64,000 nt of DNA from Prauserella_A oleivorans (GTDB lineage Bacteria > Actinomycetota > Actinomycetes > Mycobacteriales > Pseudonocardiaceae): assembly GCF_042685745.1 (NCBI RefSeq), contig NZ_JBHUNT010000001.1:434001-498000 (forward strand), given 5' to 3'. A program made the translations under genes and the position numbers. Within the stretch, counting starts at the first letter, position 1, and every line of letters starts with the position of its first letter. Shown here piece after piece: positions 27,341 through 36,581 of this stretch. The notes under the pieces were generated by a model. That model had not been told where the DNA came from and searched no databases. It saw only the letters and a list, made by a program, of their open reading frames with translations.

Positions 27341-28381
27341 ATGTACACCAAGGACGGGGAAAACTACTTCATCGTCGACAGCCACGTGCACTTCTGGGAC
27401 GGCAGCCCCGAGAACCAGGCCAACCGCTACGGCAAGGGCTTCATCGAGTGCTTCTACGACTACCACCGCAACCTCAGCCCCGAGGAATGGGTGTGGCCGC
27501 TGGACAAGTTCGAGAAGTACTCAGAGGAAACCCTGATGAAGGACCTGTTCGAGGACGGCTACGTCGACAAGGCGATCTTCCAGCCGACCTACCTCAGCGA
27601 CTTCTACGTCAACGGGTTCAACACCACCGAGCAGGACGGCCTGATCGCCGAGCGGCACCCGGACAAGTTCATCGTCAACGGCGCCTGGGACCCCCGAGAC
27701 GGTGAGGCCGGGCTGGACAAGCTGGAGGAACTCGCCCAGCGGTGGAACCTGCGCGGCGTGAAGCTCTACACGGCGGAGTGGAAGGGCACCTCCAAGGGCT
27801 GGAAGCTCACCGACGACTGGTCCTACCGCTACCTCGAGAAGTGCGAGGAGCTGGGAATCCGCAACATCCACGTCCACAAGGGACCGACGATCTACCCATT
27901 GAACCGGGACGCGTTCGACGTGGCCGACGTGGACGATGTCGCGACCGCCTTCCCGAACCTGAACTTCATCATCGAGCACGTCGGGTTGCCGAGGCTGGAG
28001 GACTTCTGCTGGATCGCCACGCAAGAGCCGAACGTCTACGGTGGACTGGCCGTGGCGATGCCGTTCATCCACTCCCGCCCGCGCTACTTCGCGCAGATCA
28101 TCATGGAGCTGCTGTACTGGCTGGACGAGAACCGGCTGACGTTCGCCAGCGACTACGCGATCTGGCACCCGCGCTGGCTGGTGGAGAAGTTCGTGGACTT
28201 CCAGGTGCCGGAGGACATGCAGGCCGAGTACGGCGTGCTGACCCCCGAGGTCAAGCGCAAGATCCTCGGCATCAACGCCGCCCGCCTCTACGACATCGAG
28301 GTGCCGCCCGAGGCCGCCGTGACCGAGGCGCCGGTGGACAGCGGCGAGGCCGTCGGTTCCGCTCCGGTGGTGCCGGCATGA
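27341..28381 (+). CDS. Amidohydrolase-family accessory protein of the monooxygenase
   Basis: The 346-residue protein opens with the metal motif DSHVHFWDGS and contains IHVHKGPTIYP, NLNFIIEHVGLPRLEDFCW and FASDYAIWHP, the amidohydrolase-2 metal and catalytic positions. A homologue in this operon place is conserved in mim/prm clusters and has been reported to be needed for an active hydroxylase in related systems. A catalytic reaction is not established. It overlaps the DUF59 gene by ATGA, so the two are coupled. Confidence 0.88.
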   Translation: MYTKDGENYFIVDSHVHFWDGSPENQANRYGKGFIECFYDYHRNLSPEEWVWPLDKFEKYSEETLMKDLFEDGYVDKAIFQPTYLSDFYVNGFNTTEQDGLIAERHPDKFIVNGAWDPRDGEAGLDKLEELAQRWNLRGVKLYTAEWKGTSKGWKLTDDWSYRYLEKCEELGIRNIHVHKGPTIYPLNRDAFDVADVDDVATAFPNLNFIIEHVGLPRLEDFCWIATQEPNVYGGLAVAMPFIHSRPRYFAQIIMELLYWLDENRLTFASDYAIWHPRWLVEKFVDFQVPEDMQAEYGVLTPEVKRKILGINAARLYDIEVPPEAAVTEAPVDSGEAVGSAPVVPA

Positions 28382-29118
28382 CAGCCACCGGCACGCTGGC
28401 CGAGCGGGCGTGGCAGGCGCTGTCGAGCGTGCGTGACCCCGAGCTGGACCAGCCGATCACCGACCTCGGATTCGTGCTGGCCGCGACGGTGCGTGACGGC
28501 GGCGTCAGTGTCCGCCTGCGGTTGCCGACGTATTTCTGCGCTCCCAACTTCGCCTATCTCATGGTGGCCGACGCCTACGACGCGCTGATCGCGCTCCCGG
28601 AGTTCGAGTGGGCGGAGGTGCGGCTCACCGACCACTTCGCCGCGGAGGAGATCAACGCGGGCGTAGCGGCGCGCGAGGGCTTCGCGGGCACGTTCGCCGG
28701 CGAGTCCCTCGGTGAGCTCGACGACCTGCGCCGGACGTTCCGCCGCAAGGCGCATCTGGCCTGCCTGGAGCGGGCGTGCCGGACGCTGCTCGACAGCGGG
28801 TGGCAGATCGACGCGCTCGCCGGCACGACGCTGGGCGACCTGCCCGAGTCGGCCGAGCGGGACAGCCTGGTGCGCCGCCGGGCCGAGCTCGGGTTGTCGA
28901 CGACGCCGGACTCGCCGCTGTTCGTGGACGACGACGGCACTCCGGTATCCGAGGAGAAGCTGGCCGCGCGGCTGCGCTTCGCCAAGACCGTCCGCGTCAG
29001 CATCGACGGCAACGCCGGGTGGTGCCGTGGCCTGCTGCGGACCCGCTACGGCGAGGACGTCGACGCCGAACCGGACGTGCGGGTGCCCAGGAGCAGGACA
29101 CAGGAGGAGGCGTCATGA
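28378..29118 (+). CDS. DUF59 (MIP18-like) metal-sulfur assembly protein with C-terminal extension
   Basis: The 246-residue protein has a DUF59/SufT-like domain in its first 100 residues (SSVRDPELDQPITDLGFV, then RLPTYFCAPNFAYLM with Cys in place of the classical TxxxCP loop). The rest is a helical extension seen in monooxygenase clusters. DUF59 proteins help assemble iron centres, so a role in loading the PrmA di-iron site or the PrmB cluster is inferred. It is coupled on both sides by ATGA overlaps. Confidence 0.8.
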   Translation: MTATGTLAERAWQALSSVRDPELDQPITDLGFVLAATVRDGGVSVRLRLPTYFCAPNFAYLMVADAYDALIALPEFEWAEVRLTDHFAAEEINAGVAAREGFAGTFAGESLGELDDLRRTFRRKAHLACLERACRTLLDSGWQIDALAGTTLGDLPESAERDSLVRRRAELGLSTTPDSPLFVDDDGTPVSEEKLAARLRFAKTVRVSIDGNAGWCRGLLRTRYGEDVDAEPDVRVPRSRTQEEAS

Positions 29119-30140
29119 AGGCCGTGCGGCTGCACCGCTACCACCAGAAACCGGCCGTCGAGGAGGTGCCGGAGCCGAAGATCTCCGGGCCGTTCGACGT
29201 CATCGTCAAGATCGGCGGCGCCGGGGTGTGCCGGACCGACCTGCACATCATCGAGGAGCAGTGGGCCGAGAAGTCGGGTGTGCAGCTGCCCTACACGATC
29301 GGCCACGAGAACGCGGGCTGGGTCGAGGAGGTCGGTTCGGCGGTCACCAACGTGGCGCCGGGCGACACCGTCATCCTGCATCCGACGCCGACGTGCGGGC
29401 TCTGCCACGCCTGCCGCGCCGGGGACGACATGCACTGCGAGAACAACGCCTTCCCCGGCATCGACTGTGACGGCGGCATGGCCGAGTACCTGCTGACCTC
29501 GGCGAGAGCGTGCATCAAGCTCGACCCGTCCACGCGGCCGGAGGACGTGGCGGCGCTGGCGGACGCGGGCATCACCGCCTACCACGCCGTCCGCAAGGCC
29601 GTTCCGTTGCTGTATCCCGGAACGACGTGCGTGGTGAACGGTGCGGGCGGGCTGGGTCACATCGGCATCCAGTCGCTGGCGGCGCTGACGGCGACCAGGA
29701 TCGTGGTGGTCGACCGCAAGCCGGAGGCGCTCAAGCTGGCCGAGGAACTCGGCGCGCACGAGACGGTGCTCGCCGACGGCAAGCACGTCGACGCGGTCCT
29801 GGACCTCACGGGCGGCAACGGCGCCGAGGTGGTGCTCGACTTCGTCGCCGAGCAGGGCGCCCAGCAGGACGCGTTCGCGATGACGCGCCGGGCCGGTTCG
29901 CACTACGTGATCGGCTACGGCAGCAACATCGACATCCCGACGATCGACATCATCTCCACCGAACGCAACGTCATCGGCAACCTCGTGGGCACCTACAACG
30001 ACCTGGTCGAGCTGATGGTGCTCGCGCAGGCGGGCAAGGTGACCCTCCACACCAAGCAGTACCCGCTGGACGCCGCGCTGGACGCGCTGGCCGATCTGGA
30101 CGCCGGCCGCGTGAGTGGCCGGGCGATTCTCGTCCCCTGA
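29115..30140 (+). CDS. Zinc-dependent alcohol dehydrogenase
   Basis: The 341-residue MDR enzyme has catalytic-zinc residues Cys39 and His64/Glu65 (GHENAGWVEEVG), structural-zinc cysteines 94, 97, 100 and 108 (CGLCHAC..C) and a nucleotide motif GAGGLGHIGIQ. It should oxidise the propanol made by the monooxygenase to acetone or propanal with NAD+. The start at 29115 follows AGGAGG and overlaps the previous stop. It lies between the DUF59 and GroEL genes, as in mycobacterial mim loci. Confidence 0.9.
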   Translation: MKAVRLHRYHQKPAVEEVPEPKISGPFDVIVKIGGAGVCRTDLHIIEEQWAEKSGVQLPYTIGHENAGWVEEVGSAVTNVAPGDTVILHPTPTCGLCHACRAGDDMHCENNAFPGIDCDGGMAEYLLTSARACIKLDPSTRPEDVAALADAGITAYHAVRKAVPLLYPGTTCVVNGAGGLGHIGIQSLAALTATRIVVVDRKPEALKLAEELGAHETVLADGKHVDAVLDLTGGNGAEVVLDFVAEQGAQQDAFAMTRRAGSHYVIGYGSNIDIPTIDIISTERNVIGNLVGTYNDLVELMVLAQAGKVTLHTKQYPLDAALDALADLDAGRVSGRAILVP

Positions 30141-30171
30141 GCCACCGCGCGCAGAACAGGAGTTAGAAACC

Positions 30172-31863
30172 ATGGCCAAGGATCTTCGCTTTGGCTCGGA
30201 TGCCCGCGACCTGCTCCGAATCGGTGTGGACAAACTCGCCGAGGCGGTGAAGTCCACATTGGGCCCCAAGGGGCGCAACGTCATCATCGAGAAGATCACC
30301 GGTTCACCCGAGGTCACCAACGACGGCGTGACGATCGCCCGCGACATCCATCTGAAGGACCAGTTCGAGAACATGGGCGCCCAGCTGGTGAAGGAAGCCG
30401 CCATCAAGACCAACGACGTCGTGGGCGACGGCACCACGACGGCGACGGTCCTGGCACAGGCGATCATCCACGAGGGCATGGACGCCATCGCCAAGGGCGG
30501 CAACCCGGTGCTCGTGAAGCGGGGTATCGACCTCGCCGTCGGCAGGCTGGTGGAGTACCTGCAGACGGTGGCGCATCCGGTGTCCACCGAGGCCGATTTC
30601 GCCCGCGTGGCCTCGATCTCGGCCAACAACGACGACGCGGTCGGCTCGGTGATCGCCAAGGCACTGCACACCGTCGGCGAGGGCGGCATCGTCACCGTCG
30701 AGGAGTCGCCGCGGATCGGCATGACCGTCGACTTCGTGGAGGGCTTCGAGTTCGACAACGGCTACCTCTCGCCGTACCTGGTGACCGATCCGGGCCGGCT
30801 GGAGGCGGTCGTCGAGGACCCGTACATCCTGCTGTGCGCGGAGAAAATCACCAAAGTGCAGGAGCTCATGCCGCTGCTCGACAAGATCATGCGGGCGCCG
30901 CGCCCGCTGGTGGTGATCGCCGAGACGGTCGAGGGCACGGCACTGTCGATGCTGGTGCACAACCACACCAACGGCACGTTCCAGTCGGTGGCGGTGCGGG
31001 CTCCCGGCTTCGGTGACCGCAGGCTGCACAAGCTCGAGGACATCGCCGCCGTCGTCGGCGGTTCCGTCCTTTCGCGACAGTCCGGGTTCACGCTGGAGAA
31101 CATGACGCTGGCCCAGCTCGGCCGGGCCCGGCAGGTGCGGGTCACCGAGAACACCACCACGATCATCGACGGTGCGGGAACGCCCGAAGCGATCGAGTTC
31201 CGCGTCAACCAGCTGCGGGCCGAGCTGGAACGGGCCCAGCACGGCGTCGACGAGGACGTGCTGAGCGAGCGGATCGGCGCGCTGACCGGCAAGGTCGCGG
31301 TGATCCGGGTCGGCGCGGCGACACCCGCCGAGCTCAAGGAGCTGCAGCACCGGGTGGAGGACGCGTTGTCGGCCACCAGGGCGGCGATGGCCGAGGGCAT
31401 CGTCGCCGGTGGCGGCGCGGCGTTCCTGCACGCCGAGAAGGTGCTGGAGAACCACGGCCTCGACGGCGACTACGCGATCGGCGCCGACATCGTGCGGCGG
31501 GCGCTGGCCGAACCGGCGAGGCTCATCGCGGGCAACGCCGGATACCCCGCGGACGACATCGTCGCCCGCACCCGCGAGCTCGGCACCGACGAGGGATTCG
31601 ACGCGCTGCACGACCGCTACGGGAACATGCTCGAACTGGGCATCATCGACCCGCTGCGGGTGGCGCGCTCGGCGCTGCAGAACGGTGCGTCGGTGGCGGG
31701 TCTGCTGCTCACCACCAACTCGCTGATCGCCGAGGCGGAGACTCCGTGGGGCGGCAGCCCCGCGCTGATGACCGAGTTCGGTGAGCTCGACGAGGGGCTC
31801 CGGCAGCCCTCGCCCGATCCCAGCACGCCGCAGTCGCTGGGAATGGGCCCGTCCGTGGGGTGA
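30172..31863 (+). CDS. mimG: GroEL-type chaperonin dedicated to the monooxygenase
   Basis: The 563-residue protein is a full group I chaperonin: KSTLGPKGRNVIIEK, TNDGVTIARDI, the ATP loop VGDGTTTATVLAQ, and AEGIVAGGGAAFLHA. It differs from housekeeping GroEL in lacking a GGM- or His-rich tail, ending instead in SPDPSTPQSLGMGPSVG. No groES is adjacent. In mycobacteria the paralogue MimG is required to make active hydroxylase. It ends the operon, followed by a large hairpin. Confidence 0.92.
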   Translation: MAKDLRFGSDARDLLRIGVDKLAEAVKSTLGPKGRNVIIEKITGSPEVTNDGVTIARDIHLKDQFENMGAQLVKEAAIKTNDVVGDGTTTATVLAQAIIHEGMDAIAKGGNPVLVKRGIDLAVGRLVEYLQTVAHPVSTEADFARVASISANNDDAVGSVIAKALHTVGEGGIVTVEESPRIGMTVDFVEGFEFDNGYLSPYLVTDPGRLEAVVEDPYILLCAEKITKVQELMPLLDKIMRAPRPLVVIAETVEGTALSMLVHNHTNGTFQSVAVRAPGFGDRRLHKLEDIAAVVGGSVLSRQSGFTLENMTLAQLGRARQVRVTENTTTIIDGAGTPEAIEFRVNQLRAELERAQHGVDEDVLSERIGALTGKVAVIRVGAATPAELKELQHRVEDALSATRAAMAEGIVAGGGAAFLHAEKVLENHGLDGDYAIGADIVRRALAEPARLIAGNAGYPADDIVARTRELGTDEGFDALHDRYGNMLELGIIDPLRVARSALQNGASVAGLLLTTNSLIAEAETPWGGSPALMTEFGELDEGLRQPSPDPSTPQSLGMGPSVG

Positions 31864-31967
31864 GTCGCCGGGCCGGGGACGGCCACCCGGGCGGGCCGAC
31901 CCCGCCCCGCGCTCGCGGCCGGTACCGAGGACTCAGCCGGGGCGCGGTTCCGGCCCGCGCCGGCTGA

Positions 31968-32013
31968 CCTGGCCGTGGGTCGGCGAGTCGCGGCGCATCG
32001 GCCCACGGCCAGG
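31968..32013 (+). terminator. Hairpin after the chaperonin gene
   Basis: CCTGGCCGTGGGTCG (31968-31982) pairs with the segment ending CCCACGGCCAGG (31999-32013), 14 of 15 bases. This GC-rich stem, typical of actinobacterial ends, probably terminates the prm operon 105 bp after its last stop. Confidence 0.65.
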
Positions 32014-32048
32014 ACCCCTCAGATCGATCAACCCGCCAAGGAGGTCAT

Positions 32049-32375
32049 GTGATCCTCATCGTCGTCAAGTTCACGATCCGTCCCGAGCACAGCGAGGACT
32101 GGCTCTCGCGTGTCTCGGAGTTCACCGAGGCCACGCGCGCCGAGCCGGGCAACCTGTTCTTCGAGTGGTCCCGCAGCGTCGACGTGCCGCACCAGTTCGT
32201 GCTCGTGGAAGGCTTCGCCTCCGCCGAGGCGGGCAAGCAGCACGTCGAGTCGCAGCACTTCAAGACCGCCATGGCGTGGATGCCGGAGGTGATCGCGACA
32301 ACCCCGGAAATCATCAACGCCGAGATCCCCGACACCGGCTGGAACACGATGGCGGAGCTGACCCCGGCACGGTGA
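32049..32375 (+). CDS. ABM-domain putative quinol monooxygenase
   Basis: The 108-residue alpha-beta barrel starts with GTG (ILIVVKFTIRPEH), with EPGNLFFEWSRS and FVLVEGFASAEAGKQHVES, typical of the antibiotic biosynthesis monooxygenase family (YgiN-like). Members act without metals or flavins on quinols, or serve no known catalytic role. It ends 47 bp before the convergent DUF779 gene, with a hairpin between them. Confidence 0.82.
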   Translation: MILIVVKFTIRPEHSEDWLSRVSEFTEATRAEPGNLFFEWSRSVDVPHQFVLVEGFASAEAGKQHVESQHFKTAMAWMPEVIATTPEIINAEIPDTGWNTMAELTPAR

Positions 32376-32383
32376 CGCCGGTG

Positions 32384-32418
32384 CGGGAGCCCGCCGCCCT
32401 GGGGGTGGCGGGCTCCCG
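32384..32418. terminator. Bidirectional hairpin terminator
   Basis: CGGGAGCCCGCC (32384-32395) and GGCGGGCTCCCG (32407-32418) form a perfect 12-bp stem with an 11-base loop, between two convergent genes. Confidence 0.82.
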
Positions 32419-32422
32419 GTGC

Positions 32423-32797
32423 TCAGGCCAAGTGCCGCAGTTCGTCGTCGGTGAGCAACCGCGACCGGATCAAGAACCGCACACCCTCCGGTGCCTCCAG
32501 GGAGAACCCGCTGCCCCGGCCCGGCACCACGTCGATGGTCAGGTGGGTGTGCTTCCAGTACTCGAACTGCGCCGCGGACATCCACACGGGCACCGGATCG
32601 GGCACCCCGGCGACGGTGAGGTCGCCGAGGTGCACGTCCGAGGCGCCGGTGCGGAACTCGCCCGCCGGGTAGCACATCGGCGCGCTCCCGTCGCAGCAGC
32701 CGCCGGACTGATGGAACATCAGCGGGCCGTGCCGGTCGTGGAGTGTGCGCAGCAGTGCCGCCGCGGCGTCGGTGAGGTCCACCCGGTTCGCCGTCAT
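32423..32797 (-). CDS. DUF779 protein
   Basis: The 124-residue protein starts at the ATG at 32797, 2 bp after the aldehyde dehydrogenase stop. It has QSGGCCDGSAPMCY near residue 30, a cysteine-rich loop, and VWMSAAQFEYWKHTHLTIDVVPGRGSGFSLEAPEGVRF, the DUF779 signature. DUF779 genes usually follow an NAD-dependent aldehyde dehydrogenase, and their role is not known. A possible metal-binding function is suggested by the Cys and His residues. Confidence 0.88.
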   Translation of the reverse strand: MTANRVDLTDAAAALLRTLHDRHGPLMFHQSGGCCDGSAPMCYPAGEFRTGASDVHLGDLTVAGVPDPVPVWMSAAQFEYWKHTHLTIDVVPGRGSGFSLEAPEGVRFLIRSRLLTDDELRHLA

Positions 32798-32799
32798 CG

Positions 32800-34323
<1,524 letters not shown>

Positions 34324-34364
34324 TTGGGAGCCCTCCCTGCTCGGTGTTTCTCACGTGGAACGGC

Positions 34365-34398
34365 AAGCTAGGGGCGGCCACGTTGCAGCGCCGTTGCA
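34365..34398 (-). promoter_or_regulatory. Two-repeat operator/promoter element of the aldehyde dehydrogenase gene
   Basis: Read on the minus strand: TGCAACG, 4 bases, TGCAACG, 8 bases, CCTAGCTT, ending 41 bp before the start codon. The same three blocks with the same gaps stand before the diol dehydratase operon at 36068-36101. The 11-bp repeat period places both copies on one DNA face. Confidence 0.82.
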
Positions 34399-34534
34399 TC
34401 GCCTGCCGGGCGATCCCGCGACGCCGACCTTGCCCAGGGCAGAGCCAGGAGGCATGCTCGCTGGTGGGCCGGGGTTCGCGCAGGCGGGCGCCGGTCGTCC
34501 AGCCGCCCCCGTCGACGCCGCCGCGGAGTGCCTG

Positions 34535-36046
34535 ATGAACGCGAAGCCCGCCAGTACCGCCGGCTCCACCACGTTGCCGTGGTCGTCCGACCCGGTGGAG
34601 CAGTTCAAGCTTCTCCAGCAGGTCCGGGACGCGACGCTGAGCGGTAACGGCTCCCCGGCGGCACCGCGCCCGGTGATTTCCGAATCCTGGCGGCGCTCAC
34701 TGGCCGCCCACGTGGATCCCGAGGACTACCGGCCGCCGATCGTGTACGACAGCGACGAGATCGAGGACGTCCGCGCGGACCACCCCCTGCATGCCGTGCT
34801 GCCGCCGTTGCGGGAACTGCTGGTGAGCATCGCCGACGAATCGCAGCACATCACCATCGTCACCGACGCCGACGGAACCATCCTGTGGCGGGAGGGCCCG
34901 TCGACGCTGTGCCGGCTGGCCGATCCGGTCGGCCTGCACGAGGGCACCAAGTGGGCGGAGTCGGCGATCGGCACCAACGCCATGGGCACGGCGCTGGCGG
35001 TGGACGCGCCGGTGCAGATCTACTCCGCCGAACATCTCGTGCGGACCTACCACACGTGGACGTGCGCGGCCGCGCCGATCCACGACCCGGACACGGGCCG
35101 CGTCCTGGGCGCCATCGACATCAGCGGGCGGCTCGACACGCTGCACCCGGCGATGGTCTCGCTCGTCAACGCCACCGCGCAGCTCGCCGAGAACCACTTG
35201 CGGCGGCGGATGGAGGAGCAGGACGAGCGGCTGCTCGCGCGCAACATGCGGCACCTCGAACGGTTGCGCGGCGAGCCGGGCGCGCTGCTCACCACGACCG
35301 GCCGGGTGCTCGCGGCCGAGCCGCTGGGCCGCTGGCCGCGGCGCATCGAGGTGGCTCCGGGCACCGAGCGCGTCCTGCTCGACGACGGCCGCGAAGCCCT
35401 CCTCGAACCGCTCGCGGAGGGCTACCTGCTGCGGCTGCCGAAGCTCGCCACCGGTGGTGTGCGCAGGCCACGGCTGCGCCTGTCGTTCCTCGGCGCGAGC
35501 CCGGCGGCCGAACTGGACGGGCGGCCGGTGCCGCTGACGCTGCGGCGCGCCGAGATCCTCGCGTTGCTCGCGCTGCACCCCGCGGGACTGACGGCCGAGC
35601 AGCTGGCGCTGCACCTCTACGGCGAGGACGGCAACCCCACCACCGTCCGCGCGGAGATCCACCGGCTGCGCGCGGAACTGGGCGAGGCCGCGATGCGCGC
35701 CAAGCCGTACCGGCTGGCCGCCGAGGTGGAGGCGGACTTCCTGGCGATCCGATCGGCGCTGGCGGCAGGCGACGTGTCCACGGCCGCGGCGGCGTGCACC
35801 GCGCCACTGCTGGCCCGGTCGGACGCGCCGACGATCCGCGCCGAGCGCGACCAGCAGATCGCGGCCCTGCGCTCGGCCGTGCTCGCCCACGGCGACCTGG
35901 ACGCGCTGTGGTCGTTCGCCGAGAGCGAGCAGGGCCACGACGATCTGGAGGTGTTCGAACGGCTCGCGCGGGAGCTCCCGGCGGGCGATCCGCGCCGCCC
36001 GGTCGCGGCGGCCCGGCTGTCCTGGCTGCTCGGCGAGGACGGCTGA
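34535..36046 (+). CDS. GAF-domain transcriptional regulator with winged-helix C-terminus
   Basis: The 503-residue protein starts MNAKPASTAG. The GAF sensor spans about 90-210 (ITIVTDADGTILWREG, GTKWAESAIGTNAMGTAL, AAPIHDPDTGRVLGAIDISG). There is no AAA+ domain. The C-terminal third has a winged-helix-like segment (LTLRRAEILALLALHPAGLTAEQLALHLYGEDGNPTTVRAEI). The start is uncertain because in-frame codons extend upstream, but the sequence before 34535 is not conserved-looking. It stands between two transcription units that share an operator, and probably controls both in response to an aldehyde or diol. Confidence 0.82.
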   Translation: MNAKPASTAGSTTLPWSSDPVEQFKLLQQVRDATLSGNGSPAAPRPVISESWRRSLAAHVDPEDYRPPIVYDSDEIEDVRADHPLHAVLPPLRELLVSIADESQHITIVTDADGTILWREGPSTLCRLADPVGLHEGTKWAESAIGTNAMGTALAVDAPVQIYSAEHLVRTYHTWTCAAAPIHDPDTGRVLGAIDISGRLDTLHPAMVSLVNATAQLAENHLRRRMEEQDERLLARNMRHLERLRGEPGALLTTTGRVLAAEPLGRWPRRIEVAPGTERVLLDDGREALLEPLAEGYLLRLPKLATGGVRRPRLRLSFLGASPAAELDGRPVPLTLRRAEILALLALHPAGLTAEQLALHLYGEDGNPTTVRAEIHRLRAELGEAAMRAKPYRLAAEVEADFLAIRSALAAGDVSTAAAACTAPLLARSDAPTIRAERDQQIAALRSAVLAHGDLDALWSFAESEQGHDDLEVFERLARELPAGDPRRPVAAARLSWLLGEDG

Positions 36047-36067
36047 CAAACGCGAAACGGGGCGGAT

Positions 36068-36101
36068 GCAACGTCGATGCAACGTTGCCGTGCCTAGCTT
36101 T
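36068..36101 (+). promoter_or_regulatory. Two-repeat operator/promoter element of the diol dehydratase operon
   Basis: TGCAACG (36068-36074), TGCAACG (36079-36085) and CCTAGCTT (36094-36101) match the blocks and spacing upstream of the aldehyde dehydrogenase. The element ends 29 bp before the GTG start of the small subunit. Confidence 0.83.
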
Positions 36102-36130
36102 CCAGGACCGACCTTCGAGGACGAAGACAG

Positions 36131-36580
36131 GTGGTGGCGGTGACCCTTCCCGACAAGGTGGACCTCGATCCCGGTCGCGACTACCCGCTGGCGGCGCACC
36201 GGCCCGAACTCCTCCGGACACCGACCGGCAAACGCATCGACGACCTCACCATGCAGGCCGTGCTCTCCGGCGAGGTCGCTCCCGAGGACCTGCGCATCTC
36301 GCCCGAGACACTGCGGCTGCAGGCACAGATCGCCGAGCGCGTGGGCCGGCCGCAGCTGGCGCAGAACTTCCGCCGGGGCGCCGAGCTCACGGCGCTGCCG
36401 GACGAGCTGGTGCTCTCGATCTACAACGCACTGCGGCCCCGCGCATCGACCAAGCGGCAGCTGACCGAGATCGCCGACCAGCTGGAGCGCGACTACTCCG
36501 CGACCCTGTGCGCGCAGCTGGTCCGCGAGGCCGCCGACGTCTACGAACGCCGCGACATTCTCGCCCCCGAGGGGAGCTGA
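36131..36580 (+). CDS. pduE: Diol/glycerol dehydratase small subunit
   Basis: The 149-residue protein starts with GTG at 36131 (VAVTLPDKVDLDPGRDYPL) and has DYPLAAHRPELLRTPTGKRIDDLTM and RASTKRQLTEIADQLE, the gamma-subunit signature. It stacks on the large subunit in the B12 enzyme. It is first in the operon, whereas the classical order is large-medium-small. It ends one base before the large-subunit start. Confidence 0.9.
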   Translation: MVAVTLPDKVDLDPGRDYPLAAHRPELLRTPTGKRIDDLTMQAVLSGEVAPEDLRISPETLRLQAQIAERVGRPQLAQNFRRGAELTALPDELVLSIYNALRPRASTKRQLTEIADQLERDYSATLCAQLVREAADVYERRDILAPEGS

Positions 36581-36581
36581 C

